Source: an uncultured Ruminococcus sp. (lineage in GTDB: Bacteria > Bacillota > Clostridia > Oscillospirales > CAG-272). Taken from it: a DNA stretch of 26,529 nt. The position numbers were made by a program, and so were the translations under genes. The stretch spans positions 1 to 26,529 of the forward strand of contig CADBPA010000182.1 of assembly GCA_902796505.1 (NCBI GenBank), written 5' to 3'. The notes beneath the pieces were generated by a model. The model was not told the origin of the DNA. It worked only from the letters and a program-made list of their open reading frames with translations, and searched no databases. Positions 1-7,433 of the stretch are shown piece by piece. Numbering within the stretch: the stretch's first letter is position 1; each line of letters begins with the position of its first letter.

Positions 1-558
1 ACCTACGCGACCTGGTGGATCCGTCAGGCGATCACCCGCGCGATCGCAGATCAGGCGCGCACCATCCGTATCCCGGTCCATATGGTGGAAACGATACATA
101 AGGTTTCGCGCACGGCGCGCCAGCTTCTTCAGGAGCTCGGCCGCGAGCCTACCACCGACGAGATCGCAAAGAGCCTCGGAATGACTCCCGAAAAGGTCCG
201 CGAGATCATGAAGATCGCGCAGGATCCCGTCTCTCTCGAAACGCCGATCGGCGAGGAAGAGGACAGCCATCTCGGCGATTTTGTGGAGGACAACGAATCT
301 CCCGCGCCGTCCGACAGCGCGTCCTACGCCCTTCTGCGCGAGCATCTTGCCAACGTTCTACACACGCTTTCGCCGCGAGAAGAGCAGGTGATCCGCCTGC
401 GCTTCGGTCTGGACGACGGCCGTCCGAGAACGCTTGAGGAGGTCGGAAAGCAGTTTGACATCACGCGCGAGCGCATCCGTCAGATCGAAGCCAAAGCCCT
501 TCGGAAACTCCGTCATCCGTCGAGATCCAAAACGCTCAAGGAGTATCTGTCCAACTGA
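1..558 (+). CDS. rpoD: Primary RNA polymerase sigma factor (sigma-70/SigA), C-terminal part
   Basis: This is the 3' part of the housekeeping sigma factor gene, which directs core RNA polymerase to -10/-35 promoters. The reading frame is open from base 1 and the start lies outside the window, so about 185 residues are visible. The first residues (TYATWWIRQAITRAIADQ) are the end of region 2.4, the helix that reads the -10 element. They are followed by region 3 (RTIRIPVHMVET) and by region 4 (LSPREEQVIRLRFGLDDG, then TLEEVGKQF and RERIRQIEAKALRKLR), the helix-turn-helix that reads the -35 element. The Arg- and Gln-rich recognition helix and the usual short tail (HPSRSKTLKEYL) are intact, so this is a group 1 sigma factor and not an alternative one. 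The identification is near certain; only the N-terminal part (regions 1 to 2.3) is unseen. Confidence 0.97.
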   Translation, partial: TYATWWIRQAITRAIADQARTIRIPVHMVETIHKVSRTARQLLQELGREPTTDEIAKSLGMTPEKVREIMKIAQDPVSLETPIGEEEDSHLGDFVEDNESPAPSDSASYALLREHLANVLHTLSPREEQVIRLRFGLDDGRPRTLEEVGKQFDITRERIRQIEAKALRKLRHPSRSKTLKEYLSN

Positions 559-568
559 CGGGCAATCT

Positions 569-595
569 GCACAAAAAGAGCGCGAAATTTTGTGC
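569..595 (+). terminator. Possible rpoD terminator hairpin
   Basis: An inverted repeat lies 10 bases after the rpoD stop: GCACAAAA (569-576) pairs with TTTTGTGC (588-595) around an 11-base loop. The T's are inside the 3' arm and no clean T-run follows, so this is a weak candidate. It sits just before the next gene's promoter, where a terminator would be expected. Confidence 0.4.
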
Positions 596-616
596 GACTC
601 TGCGGTCCGTCCGCTC

Positions 617-645
617 TTGACATTTGCGTACGATTGTTGTAAAAT
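617..645 (+). promoter_or_regulatory. Sigma-A promoter of the lipoprotein gene
   Basis: TTGACA (617-622) and TAAAAT (640-645) are separated by 17 bases. The predicted transcription start is near 652, giving a leader of about 25 bases before the start codon at 677. Confidence 0.8.
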
Positions 646-676
646 AAAAACAGATAAAATATTTAAGAGGTTCAGC

Positions 677-2005
677 ATGAAGAAAATTATTGCTTTGCTC
701 CTTTGCTTGTTCTGCGCGGTGACGGTTCTTGCCTCCTGCGAGGAGGAGATCGGAGCTTATCGCGATCAGTACGATTATGAAGAAGAAGTCATCGACGACG
801 TTGCCGTTCATATCTACGTCCCCTGCGAGGCGGGAACGTCGGAGAACGCCATCAGCACCGTCAGCGGAAGAATCGCCACCGAATGTGCGGAGAGTTTTAC
901 CGCGACGGTGACCATGCACTATTTTGATTCTTCCGAGTATCAGCAGAAGGTGCTCGCGGCGACGGCGGCAAACAAGGCTGCCGCGGATGAGATGACGCGG
1001 AAGCTGACCGAGAAAAACCGCGCGATCGTCCTGAAAGAGGATGAACTCACAAAACTGGACGCCCGCAATGAAACGCGCGCTCAGGAAATCAAAAACGAGA
1101 TCGCGGAGCTGAAAAAGCAGCCGATCTCCTATTCGGTCGATCTCGTCCTCATCAACAGCGCCGAAATGATGAACGCGCTGAAAGAGAGCGGAATGCTTTC
1201 GGATCTGACGCCGTTTCTTTCGCAGAACGCGTACGGCCGGCTGAATACCAAGATCACCAAAGCACTTCTTGACGCCTCGATGATCGACGGCAAGTATTTC
1301 GCCATCCCGAACAATCACATCCTGACCGGTGGCTATCAACTGCTTGTGATCGACAAAGCGATCGCCCGCGACGAGCTTTCCTACAGCCCGCGCGAGTTGA
1401 AAGCGCTTCGCAGCATGGACGAGGCGGTCCAACTGATGGGCGAGAGCAACGCGCAGCGGTGCGCCAAGGAACTTGCGAATATGCGGTATGAAGATATTGC
1501 AAGGCTCGAAGAGGAAGGGAATTACGTCAATATCATCGCCACGCCGTCGGTGGACGCGGAGGAAGCCTTCCTTTCGGCTTTCGCCGTTGCCAACGCCGTC
1601 GACGATACCGAGACGGTGGGCGCAGTTTCCGTCTCCGCAGACCGCGCGATGCAGATCATCTACGCGCTGAACACCGACGAGAAGCTGCACAATCTCTTCC
1701 TGTACGGATTTGAATCGGCAAACTACAAGGTCGCCTCTGTCGAAAACGGAAAAACCGTGATCACCCGCGCGGGGATCAACGACGCCGACCTCTATATCAT
1801 CGACCTGCTTTACGCCGGCGACCAATATCTCTCCTATTACATTGCCGACGGTGATTTCGTCTCCGCTTCCGTCAGAGTCTGGAACGCCGAGGCGGAAGCC
1901 AACGGCATTCAGCACAACAAGTCCACCGACGATCCGATCCTGCCGCCGGAACCCATTACCGAAGATCCGACGGAAGAACCGAGTGGGGAACCGAGTAATC
2001 CTTAA
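677..2005 (+). CDS. Lipoprotein resembling an extracellular solute-binding protein
   Basis: A 442-residue surface lipoprotein of uncertain function. The start at 677 is chosen over an upstream in-frame ATG at 434, because that one lies inside rpoD, while 677 has an AAGAGG ribosome site and begins a classic lipoprotein signal: MKK, a hydrophobic stretch, then the lipobox VLASC with Cys21 as the lipidated residue. A hydrophilic acidic linker follows. Residues about 95-148 are rich in Lys, Glu and Ala and look like a coiled coil. The part after it (SYSVDLVLINSAEMMNAL, then DGKYFAIPNNH and a hydrophobic strand) resembles family 1 ABC solute-binding proteins. The C-terminus is Pro/Glu/Asp-rich (about 420-442) and probably disordered. 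No permease or ATPase lies nearby, so a transport role is unproven. It is followed 27 bases later by an SGNH hydrolase gene and probably shares its transcript. Confidence 0.72.
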   Translation: MKKIIALLLCLFCAVTVLASCEEEIGAYRDQYDYEEEVIDDVAVHIYVPCEAGTSENAISTVSGRIATECAESFTATVTMHYFDSSEYQQKVLAATAANKAAADEMTRKLTEKNRAIVLKEDELTKLDARNETRAQEIKNEIAELKKQPISYSVDLVLINSAEMMNALKESGMLSDLTPFLSQNAYGRLNTKITKALLDASMIDGKYFAIPNNHILTGGYQLLVIDKAIARDELSYSPRELKALRSMDEAVQLMGESNAQRCAKELANMRYEDIARLEEEGNYVNIIATPSVDAEEAFLSAFAVANAVDDTETVGAVSVSADRAMQIIYALNTDEKLHNLFLYGFESANYKVASVENGKTVITRAGINDADLYIIDLLYAGDQYLSYYIADGDFVSASVRVWNAEAEANGIQHNKSTDDPILPPEPITEDPTEEPSGEPSNP

Positions 2006-2032
2006 ATAGTGATTTTCTGAAGGGAACAGACC

Positions 2033-2683
2033 ATGGAACTGATCGGTAAAAAAATCGCATTTCTCGGAGACAGCATCACGCAAGGCTGCGGCTGCTCCAC
2101 GTTTGAAAACGGATTTGTCGGCGTTTTCGGCAGAAAGACCGGCGCCGAAGCGCAGAATTACGGCATCGGAGGCACGCGCATCGCAAGAAAGCATCGCCGC
2201 AGCGCCGATCCGATCTGGGATCAATGCTTTCTCGATCGCGTCGAAACCATGGACCGGGACGCCGACTGCGTGGTCGTATTCGGCGGAACGAACGACTTCG
2301 GACACGGAGACGGCGGCATCGGCGTATTTGAGGACCGCGATGAATTCACCTTCTACGGTGCGCTTCACAGCCTGATCAACCGTTTGATCTACCGTTATCC
2401 CGATAAGAAGATCGTTTTTATGACGCCGCTCCATCGCACAAGCGAGAATATAACGACCAATGAGATCGGACTTCCGCGCGTGAAGCTCGTGGAATACGTC
2501 AGGGCGATCCGGGAGGTCTGCGAGTACTATTCGATCCCGGTGATCGACCTTTACGCCGAATCCGGCCTTCAGCCGGCGGTCGAGATCCTCAAACGGCTCT
2601 ATATGCCGGATGGACTGCATCCGAACGACGCCGGCGCACAGAAGCTTGCCGCCGTCGTGGAAACCGGGCTTCGCCGTCTTTGA
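2033..2683 (+). CDS. SGNH/GDSL-family hydrolase (esterase/lipase type)
   Basis: A 216-residue hydrolase of the SGNH fold. It would cleave an ester bond, for example an acetyl group on a carbohydrate, but the substrate cannot be read from the sequence. All four conserved blocks are visible: block I FLGDSITQG with nucleophile Ser14, block II YGIGGTR around residue 45, block III GGTND with Asn87, and block V DGLHPND with Asp193 and His196 completing the triad. There is no signal peptide, so it is probably cytoplasmic. The ATG at 2033 follows an AAGGGA ribosome site about 10 bases upstream. No promoter or terminator separates it from the lipoprotein gene 27 bases upstream, which suggests a two-gene operon, and a hairpin terminator follows directly. 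Confidence 0.88.
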   Translation: MELIGKKIAFLGDSITQGCGCSTFENGFVGVFGRKTGAEAQNYGIGGTRIARKHRRSADPIWDQCFLDRVETMDRDADCVVVFGGTNDFGHGDGGIGVFEDRDEFTFYGALHSLINRLIYRYPDKKIVFMTPLHRTSENITTNEIGLPRVKLVEYVRAIREVCEYYSIPVIDLYAESGLQPAVEILKRLYMPDGLHPNDAGAQKLAAVVETGLRRL

Positions 2684-2686
2684 TCC

Positions 2687-2725
2687 GATCCGGGGAGTTG
2701 CTTTTCGCGGCTCCCCGATCCTTTT
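2687..2725 (+). terminator. Rho-independent terminator after the SGNH hydrolase gene
   Basis: GATCCGGGGAG (2687-2697) pairs with CTCCCCGATC (2711-2720) with one bulged base, around a 13-base loop, and is followed by CTTTT. It starts 4 bases after the stop codon at 2683. Confidence 0.75.
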
Positions 2726-2801
2726 GCCCTGCCCGACGCGGCCCGGATCGCGTCCGGCGCACTTTTTTCAGAATTTATTTTAAATATTTTTCAAAAAGGG
2801 C

Positions 2802-2830
2802 TTGACAAATACAACATTTTGTGATATGAT
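2802..2830 (+). promoter_or_regulatory. Sigma-A promoter of the tRNA pair
   Basis: A perfect TTGACA (2802-2807) and TATGAT (2825-2830) are separated by 17 bases. It lies in an A/T-rich stretch 22 bases before the mature 5' end of tRNA-Gly, as expected for a strong stable-RNA promoter. Confidence 0.9.
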
Positions 2831-2852
2831 ATAAAGGCTCTGAGAGATAGAT

Positions 2853-2926
<74 letters not shown>

Positions 2927-2929
2927 CGT

Positions 2930-3006
2930 GCGCTGCTAGCTCAGTTGGATAGAGTGCCTGGCTACGAACCAGTAGGTCGAGGGTTCGAGTCCCCCGCAGC
3001 GCGCCA
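2930..3006 (+). tRNA. tRNA-Arg (anticodon ACG)
   Basis: The acceptor arms GCGCTGC (2930-2936) and GCAGCGC (2996-3002) pair perfectly. The anticodon loop CTACGAA holds ACG, the form whose A34 is converted to inosine by TadA so that it reads CGU, CGC and CGA. The T-arm GGGTTCGAGTCCC is canonical, and the CCA tail is encoded at 3004-3006. Confidence 0.97.
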
Positions 3007-3042
3007 AAAGGCATATTTGGCTTAGCCGAATATGTCTTTTTT
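3007..3042 (+). terminator. Rho-independent terminator of the tRNA transcript
   Basis: The segment GGCATATTTGGC pairs with GCCGAATATGTC through a short loop, using two G-T pairs, and runs into T6 at 3037-3042. It starts directly after the CCA of tRNA-Arg. Confidence 0.88.
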
Positions 3043-3070
3043 CATTATAAAATATCGAAAGGAGAAGCGT

Positions 3071-3925
3071 ATGGAGATGGATCTTTGCAATCTATCGGTG
3101 ATCCGGTCGCTGATGGCGGAAGAGGGGATCGCCTTCCGCAAGGAATTCGGGCAGAACTTCCTGATCAATCCGAAGGTCCCGCAGCGCATTGCCGAAAACT
3201 GCACCGACGAGGCGGATTCCATGATTCTGGAGATCGGCCCCGGAATCGGATGCCTGACGAAAGAATTGGCGATCCGATACGCGAAAGTCGTCGCCGTGGA
3301 GATCGATCGCGGTCTGATCCCGATCCTCGCCAAAACGCTCGCCGATCATCCGAACGTGACCGTGCTGAATCAGGACGTCATGAAAGTCGATCTACCGCGG
3401 CTGGTGCAGGAATATGCCGGCGGAAAGCCGGTCAGCGTTTGCGCCAATCTGCCGTACTATATCACGACGCCGATTTTGATGTACCTTCTGGAGTCCGGCG
3501 TTCGCTTCTCATCGATCACCGTGATGGTGCAGAATGAAGTCGCGGACAGGCTCTGCGCCGCGGCGGGAGACGCCGATTACGGACAGATCACCGCGATGAT
3601 CGGCTATTACGGACGGGTAAAAAGGCTTTTTCGCGTCACGGCGGGATCTTTTACCCCTGCGCCGAAAGTGGACAGCGCGGTGGTAAGGATCGATCTTTAT
3701 GAAGAATCCCCCTTTACCGTTCGCGATTTCGCTTTTTTTCAGAATATCGTCCGCGGCGCTTTTGAGATGCGCAGAAAAACGCTGGTCAACGCGCTTTCCT
3801 CGAAACTCTCTTTGCCGAAAGACCGTATCGCGGCGGCGCTTGCCGAACTCGGCTTTTCCGAAACCGTCCGCGGCGAAAAGCTTTCCACGAAAGATTTCGT
3901 CGATCTCTCTGGTCTCCTTTTATGA
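3071..3925 (+). CDS. rsmA: 16S rRNA (adenine1518/1519-N6)-dimethyltransferase RsmA/KsgA
   Basis: RsmA dimethylates two adjacent adenosines in helix 45 of 16S rRNA using S-adenosylmethionine, a late step of 30S assembly; its loss is associated with kasugamycin resistance. The protein is 284 residues, normal for the family. Visible motifs are FGQNFL (26-31), the SAM-binding motif I EIGPGIG (54-60), the acidic VEID (76-79), and the catalytic NLPYY (126-130). The ATG at 3071 is preferred because AAAGGAG stands 6-10 bases before it; an upstream in-frame ATG at 3032 lies inside the tRNA terminator. No good promoter is visible between that terminator and the gene, so some expression may come from read-through of the tRNA transcript. 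It converges on glpK with only 33 bases between the two stop codons. Confidence 0.96.
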   Translation: MEMDLCNLSVIRSLMAEEGIAFRKEFGQNFLINPKVPQRIAENCTDEADSMILEIGPGIGCLTKELAIRYAKVVAVEIDRGLIPILAKTLADHPNVTVLNQDVMKVDLPRLVQEYAGGKPVSVCANLPYYITTPILMYLLESGVRFSSITVMVQNEVADRLCAAAGDADYGQITAMIGYYGRVKRLFRVTAGSFTPAPKVDSAVVRIDLYEESPFTVRDFAFFQNIVRGAFEMRRKTLVNALSSKLSLPKDRIAAALAELGFSETVRGEKLSTKDFVDLSGLLL

Positions 3926-3957
3926 GAAAATCCGTTGCCTTTCGGCAACGGATTTTC
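3926..3957. terminator. Bidirectional terminator shared by rsmA and glpK
   Basis: A perfect 14-base inverted repeat (3926-3939 with 3944-3957) encloses the tetraloop TTTC, which reads GAAA on the minus strand. The arms begin with GAAAA and end with TTTTC, so each strand gives a GC-rich stem followed by T's. It fills almost the whole gap between two convergent stop codons. Confidence 0.88.
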
Positions 3958-3958
3958 G

Positions 3959-5452
3959 TTAGTTTTCTTTCCAGACGAGCGCGCGTTCCACCGCACGCCG
4001 CCATTCTTTGATATGCTGATCCCGCCACTCGTCGGTTTGTCCGGGCGTGAAGAGCCGTTCGATCGCGCGATTTTCGCGGATCTGATCCACGCTGTCGTAT
4101 GCTCCGACGGCGAGTCCGCAGAGATACGCCGCGCCGAGCGCCGTCGTTTCCACGCAGGCCGGGCGTTCGATCGGAATGCCGAGGATGTCCGATTGAAAGC
4201 TGAGAAGGAGATTGTTGGCGCTTGCGCCGCCGTCCACTTTGAGCTGACGGACGCAGATCCCGGTCGTGTTTTCCATCAGGCGGATCACATCCGCCGTCTG
4301 ATAGGCGAGCGATTCGAGCGTTGCGCGGACGATATGATATTTCGTCGTGGCGCGGGTGATGCCGATGATGATGCCGCGCGCATACGGATCCCACCAGGGA
4401 GCGCCGAGCCCCTGGAAAGCGGGAACGACCATCACGCCGCCCGAATCCGGGACTTTGGAGGCGTAATATTCGCTGTCCGCCGCAGAATCGATCACACGAA
4501 GCCCGTCGCGCAGCCATTGGATCGCCGCGCCGCAGGTAAAGACCGATCCTTCCAGCGCGTAGTAGGTCTTGCCTCCGAGCCCCCATGCGACCGTTGTGAT
4601 CAGGCCGTTGGTGGTCATATAAGGCTTTTCTCCGGTATTCATCAGAAGGAACGCGCCGGTGCCGTAGGTATTTTTCAGCTCGCCTTCCGAAAAACAGCAT
4701 TGCCCGAACAAAGCAGCCTGCTGGTCACCCGCTACGCCGCCGATCGGCAGCTGTGCGCCGAGAATATTGCGATCGGTATAGCCGAAAATGCCGGAGGAGG
4801 GAAGAACTTCGGGGAGCATCGACCTCGGAATACGGAAGAAGGAGATCAGCTCGTCGTCCCAGCTCAGCGTGTGGATATTGAAGAGCATGGTACGCGAAGC
4901 GTTGGAAACGTCGGTCGCGTGAACGCGGCCTCCGGTCAGATTCCAGATGAGCCAGCTGTCTACCGTTCCGAAAGCCAGCTCGCCTTTTTCCGCGCGCTCC
5001 TGCGCTCCTTCCACGTGATCGAGGATCCAGCGGATCTTGGTCGCGGAGAAATACGGGTCGATCAGCAGACCGGTCTTTTCCTTGATCGTCTCCTCCATGC
5101 CGTCGTGGACCAGCTGTTCGCAGTATTTCGCCGTTCTGCGGCATTGCCAGACGATCGCGTTATAGATCGGTTGTCCGGTTTTTTTATCCCAGACGATCGT
5201 CGTTTCGCGCTGGTTGGTGATACCGATCCCGTAGACCTCGTCCCAGCTTCCGCCGATTCGCAGAAGCGCTTCCGCGGCGACCGCGATCTGTGTGGACCAG
5301 ATGGTCATCGGATCGTGTTCGACCCAGCCTTCCTGAGGGAAAATCTGCGCGAATTCCCGCTGACCGACGCTCGCGATCTTTCCGCTTTTATCAAAGAGGA
5401 TACAACGGGAACTTGTCGTTCCCTGGTCAAGAGCCATGATGTATTTTTTCAT
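3959..5452 (-). CDS. glpK: Glycerol kinase
   Basis: GlpK phosphorylates glycerol with ATP to sn-glycerol-3-phosphate, feeding lipid synthesis and glycolysis. The protein has 497 residues, the usual length for an FGGY-family glycerol kinase. Signature parts are the N-terminal ATPase loop ALDQGTTSSR (7-16), QEGWVEHDP (40-48), the catalytic-base segment GDQQAALFGQ with Asp243, LEGSVFTCGAAIQWLRD, and VDGGASANNLLL near the C-terminus. The ATG has an AAAGGA site 7-8 bases upstream. No glpF, glpD or glpT is adjacent. The gene follows khpA in the same direction, with a hairpin terminator between them and no promoter visible after that hairpin. The loop before GDQQAAL contains no His, unlike the HPr-phosphorylated GlpK of Enterococcus. 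Confidence 0.97.
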   Translation of the reverse strand: MKKYIMALDQGTTSSRCILFDKSGKIASVGQREFAQIFPQEGWVEHDPMTIWSTQIAVAAEALLRIGGSWDEVYGIGITNQRETTIVWDKKTGQPIYNAIVWQCRRTAKYCEQLVHDGMEETIKEKTGLLIDPYFSATKIRWILDHVEGAQERAEKGELAFGTVDSWLIWNLTGGRVHATDVSNASRTMLFNIHTLSWDDELISFFRIPRSMLPEVLPSSGIFGYTDRNILGAQLPIGGVAGDQQAALFGQCCFSEGELKNTYGTGAFLLMNTGEKPYMTTNGLITTVAWGLGGKTYYALEGSVFTCGAAIQWLRDGLRVIDSAADSEYYASKVPDSGGVMVVPAFQGLGAPWWDPYARGIIIGITRATTKYHIVRATLESLAYQTADVIRLMENTTGICVRQLKVDGGASANNLLLSFQSDILGIPIERPACVETTALGAAYLCGLAVGAYDSVDQIRENRAIERLFTPGQTDEWRDQHIKEWRRAVERALVWKEN

Positions 5453-5470
5453 TGATTTTTCCTTTCAGGC

Positions 5471-5501
5471 AAAAAAATCCGGGCAGAATTCGCCCGGATT
5501 T
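5471..5501 (-). terminator. Terminator between khpA and glpK (possible attenuator)
   Basis: On the minus strand AAATCCGGGC pairs with GCCCGGATTT (plus-strand arms 5492-5501 and 5475-5484) around 7 bases, followed by a run of seven T's (plus-strand A's 5471-5477). It starts 6 bases after the khpA stop and ends about 19 bases before the glpK start codon. It either ends the ylxM-khpA operon or controls read-through into glpK. Confidence 0.85.
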
Positions 5502-5506
5502 CTTTG

Positions 5507-5740
5507 TTATTTGATTTCGACGGTCACGCGCTTACCGCAGGTATTGGCAGCAGCCTTCATCACCTGGCGAATCGCTTTCGCAATTCTTCCGTGATGCCCG
5601 ATCACCATACCGGTATCGGATTCCGCAACGGTAAGAGTCAATTCAATATCGTCGCCTTCCACGTTTTCTTCCACGTGAACGGCATCGGGAGTATCAACGA
5701 TCGCGCGCGCAATATCCGTAAGTAATTTTTTGAAATCCAT
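5507..5740 (-). CDS. khpA: KH-domain RNA-binding protein KhpA (YlqC family)
   Basis: A 77-residue single-KH-domain protein. In other Gram-positives KhpA partners with KhpB (Jag) and binds many RNAs, affecting cell elongation and division. The KH signature loop GHHG (48-51) sits in the usual context MVIGHHGRIAKAIRQVM, and the protein ends just after the last strand (RVTVEIK). It is the last gene of the ylxM-ffh-rpsP-khpA operon, 55 bases downstream of rpsP. The likely ribosome site GGAG lies 11 bases upstream of the ATG, inside the 3' arm of a strong hairpin, so translation may be structure-dependent. Confidence 0.94.
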   Translation of the reverse strand: MDFKKLLTDIARAIVDTPDAVHVEENVEGDDIELTLTVAESDTGMVIGHHGRIAKAIRQVMKAAANTCGKRVTVEIK

Positions 5741-5751
5741 GCGACGTTTTT

Positions 5752-5771
5752 CTCCGCGGTCGACCGCGGAG
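5752..5771 (-). promoter_or_regulatory. Perfect 20-bp palindrome just upstream of khpA
   Basis: The 20 bases are fully self-complementary: an 8-bp stem CTCCGCGG/CCGCGGAG with loop TCGA. On the minus strand the last four bases of the hairpin, GGAG, are the only good Shine-Dalgarno match for khpA (start codon at 5740). On the plus strand the hairpin is followed by T6 (5772-5777), so it could also terminate antisense transcription. Confidence 0.7.
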
Positions 5772-5795
5772 TTTTTTACTCCTTATCGATCTGAA

Positions 5796-6041
5796 TTACT
5801 GGATGATCTCGGACTTTTTCAGAAGAGATCTGACGGTTTCGGTCGGCTGAGCGCCGCACTTGATCCACTTCTGAGCCTTCTCGGCGTCGATATTGATGAC
5901 GGCCGGCTCTTTCATCGGATCATAGTAACCGATCTCCTCGATGAATTTTCCGTCGCGCGAGGTTCTCTCGTCCGCAACGACGACGCGATAGAAGGGAACC
6001 TTCTTCGAGCCGAGTCTCTTGAGTCTGATTTTTACTGCCAT
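5796..6041 (-). CDS. rpsP: 30S ribosomal protein S16
   Basis: bS16 is a small primary-assembly protein of the 30S subunit. The 81-residue sequence starts with the invariant MAVKIRLKRLGSKK and continues with PFYRVVVADERTSRDGKFIEE and IGYYDP, all diagnostic for S16. The ATG has a strong GGAGG site 9 bases upstream. It lies between ffh and khpA, the order found widely in Firmicutes, and is read on the same minus-strand transcript. Confidence 0.98.
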   Translation of the reverse strand: MAVKIRLKRLGSKKVPFYRVVVADERTSRDGKFIEEIGYYDPMKEPAVINIDAEKAQKWIKCGAQPTETVRSLLKKSEIIQ

Positions 6042-6092
6042 TTTTGTTTTCCTCCAAAATGATTTTTTTATATTTTCAGCAGAAATAAAAAC

Positions 6093-7430
6093 TTACATAG
6101 GCGGCAATTTCATGCCGGCAAGGCGGCGTTTTCCGCCGGGACCGGAGAACTGCTTCATCATTTTCTTCATCTGATCGAATTGCTTGAGAAGCTTGTTCAC
6201 GTCCTCGACCTTCGTTCCCGATCCGAGCGCGATGCGCTTGCGGCGGGATCCGTTGATGACTTCGGGGTGCAGGCGTTCGTCCGGCGTCATAGACAGAATG
6301 ATCGCTTCGGTTCGGTCCATCTGTTTTTCGTCCACCTTGGCGTCTTTAAGCCCTTTGTTGGTCGCGGCGCCGGGAAGCATACCGAGGATCTGATCGAGAT
6401 TGCCCATCTTCTTGAGCTGGCGCATCTGCGCGAGGAAGTCTTCGAGAGAGAAGGTCTGCTGGCGGATCTTCTTTTCCAGCTCCGCGGCGTTTTTCTGATC
6501 GAACGCAGCCTCGGCTTTTTCGATCAGCGAAAGCACGTCTCCCATACCGAGGATGCGGGACGCCATACGGTCGGGATGGAAAAGCTCCAGTGCGTCCATT
6601 TTCTCGCCGGTACCGATGAATTTGATCGGTTTGCCGGTGATATACTTGACCGAGAGCGCAGCGCCTCCGCGCGTGTCGCCGTCGATCTTGGTCAGAACGA
6701 CGCCGGTGATGTCGAGCAGGTCGTTGAAGGATTTTGCGACGTTGACCGCGTCCTGACCGGTCATTGCGTCCACGACGAGCAGGATCTCGTCGGGGTGAAC
6801 GGTCTCCTTAATGGTTTTCAGCTCCGCCATCAGTTTCTCGTCGATATGCAGGCGGCCGGCGGTATCGATGATCACAAAGTCAAGCCCCTGCTTTTTCGCG
6901 TGTTCGATCCCGGCTTTCGCGATCTCGATCGGGGAAATTTTCGTTCCCATATCGAAAACCGGAACGCCGACCGACTCGCCCACGATCTTCAGCTGATCGA
7001 CGGCTGCCGGACGGTAGACGTCGCACGCGACGAGCAGCGGCCGCTTGCCTTTGCTCTTGTACATCGCGGCGATCTTGCCCGAATGCGTGGTTTTTCCCGC
7101 GCCCTGCAGACCGACCATCATCACGACCGTCGGCGGATTCGGGGCAATATTGATCTTCGGGGATTCCGAGCCCATCAGGCGAATGAGTTCTTCATTGACG
7201 ATCTTGACGATCTGCTGCGCCGGGAGAAGGCTTTCGAGAACCTCCTGACCGACCGCGCGCTCGGTGACCGATTTGGTAAATTCCTTGACGACTTTGAAGT
7301 TGACGTCGGCTTCCAGGAGGGCGAGTTTGACCTCGCGCATTCCTTCTTTGACGTCGGCTTCGGTCAGTTTTCCTTTGCTGCGAAAGCGCTTAAAGGCGTT
7401 CGCGAGTTTTTCCGTAAGACTTTGAAACAT
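6093..7430 (-). CDS. ffh: Signal recognition particle protein Ffh (SRP54)
   Basis: Ffh binds the 4.5S/6S SRP RNA and hydrophobic signal sequences at the ribosome and delivers the complex to FtsY for membrane insertion. The 445 residues show an N-domain helical bundle (about 1-90), the NG GTPase domain and a Met-rich M-domain (about 300-445). GTPase motifs are GLQGAGKTT, the CDVYRPAAVDQL segment, DTAGRLHIDEKLM and TKIDGDTRGG. The RNA-binding helix-turn-helix GSRRKRIALGSG is present, followed by the Met/Lys-rich end (QMKKMMKQF). It starts 3 bases after the ylxM stop, so the two are probably translationally coupled; the likely ribosome site AAAGGCG is inside ylxM. Confidence 0.98.
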   Translation of the reverse strand: MFQSLTEKLANAFKRFRSKGKLTEADVKEGMREVKLALLEADVNFKVVKEFTKSVTERAVGQEVLESLLPAQQIVKIVNEELIRLMGSESPKINIAPNPPTVVMMVGLQGAGKTTHSGKIAAMYKSKGKRPLLVACDVYRPAAVDQLKIVGESVGVPVFDMGTKISPIEIAKAGIEHAKKQGLDFVIIDTAGRLHIDEKLMAELKTIKETVHPDEILLVVDAMTGQDAVNVAKSFNDLLDITGVVLTKIDGDTRGGAALSVKYITGKPIKFIGTGEKMDALELFHPDRMASRILGMGDVLSLIEKAEAAFDQKNAAELEKKIRQQTFSLEDFLAQMRQLKKMGNLDQILGMLPGAATNKGLKDAKVDEKQMDRTEAIILSMTPDERLHPEVINGSRRKRIALGSGTKVEDVNKLLKQFDQMKKMMKQFSGPGGKRRLAGMKLPPM

Positions 7431-7433
7431 AAT

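Noticed and set aside
536..2620. Long minus-strand open frame opposite the lipoprotein and SGNH genes.
   Set aside because: The sense strand has a lipobox, catalytic motifs, ribosome sites and a promoter; the antisense frame has none and is a codon-bias shadow.
3046..3053. TATAAAAT as a -10 element for rsmA.
   Set aside because: No -35 at a usable distance, and the transcription start would fall in the ribosome site.
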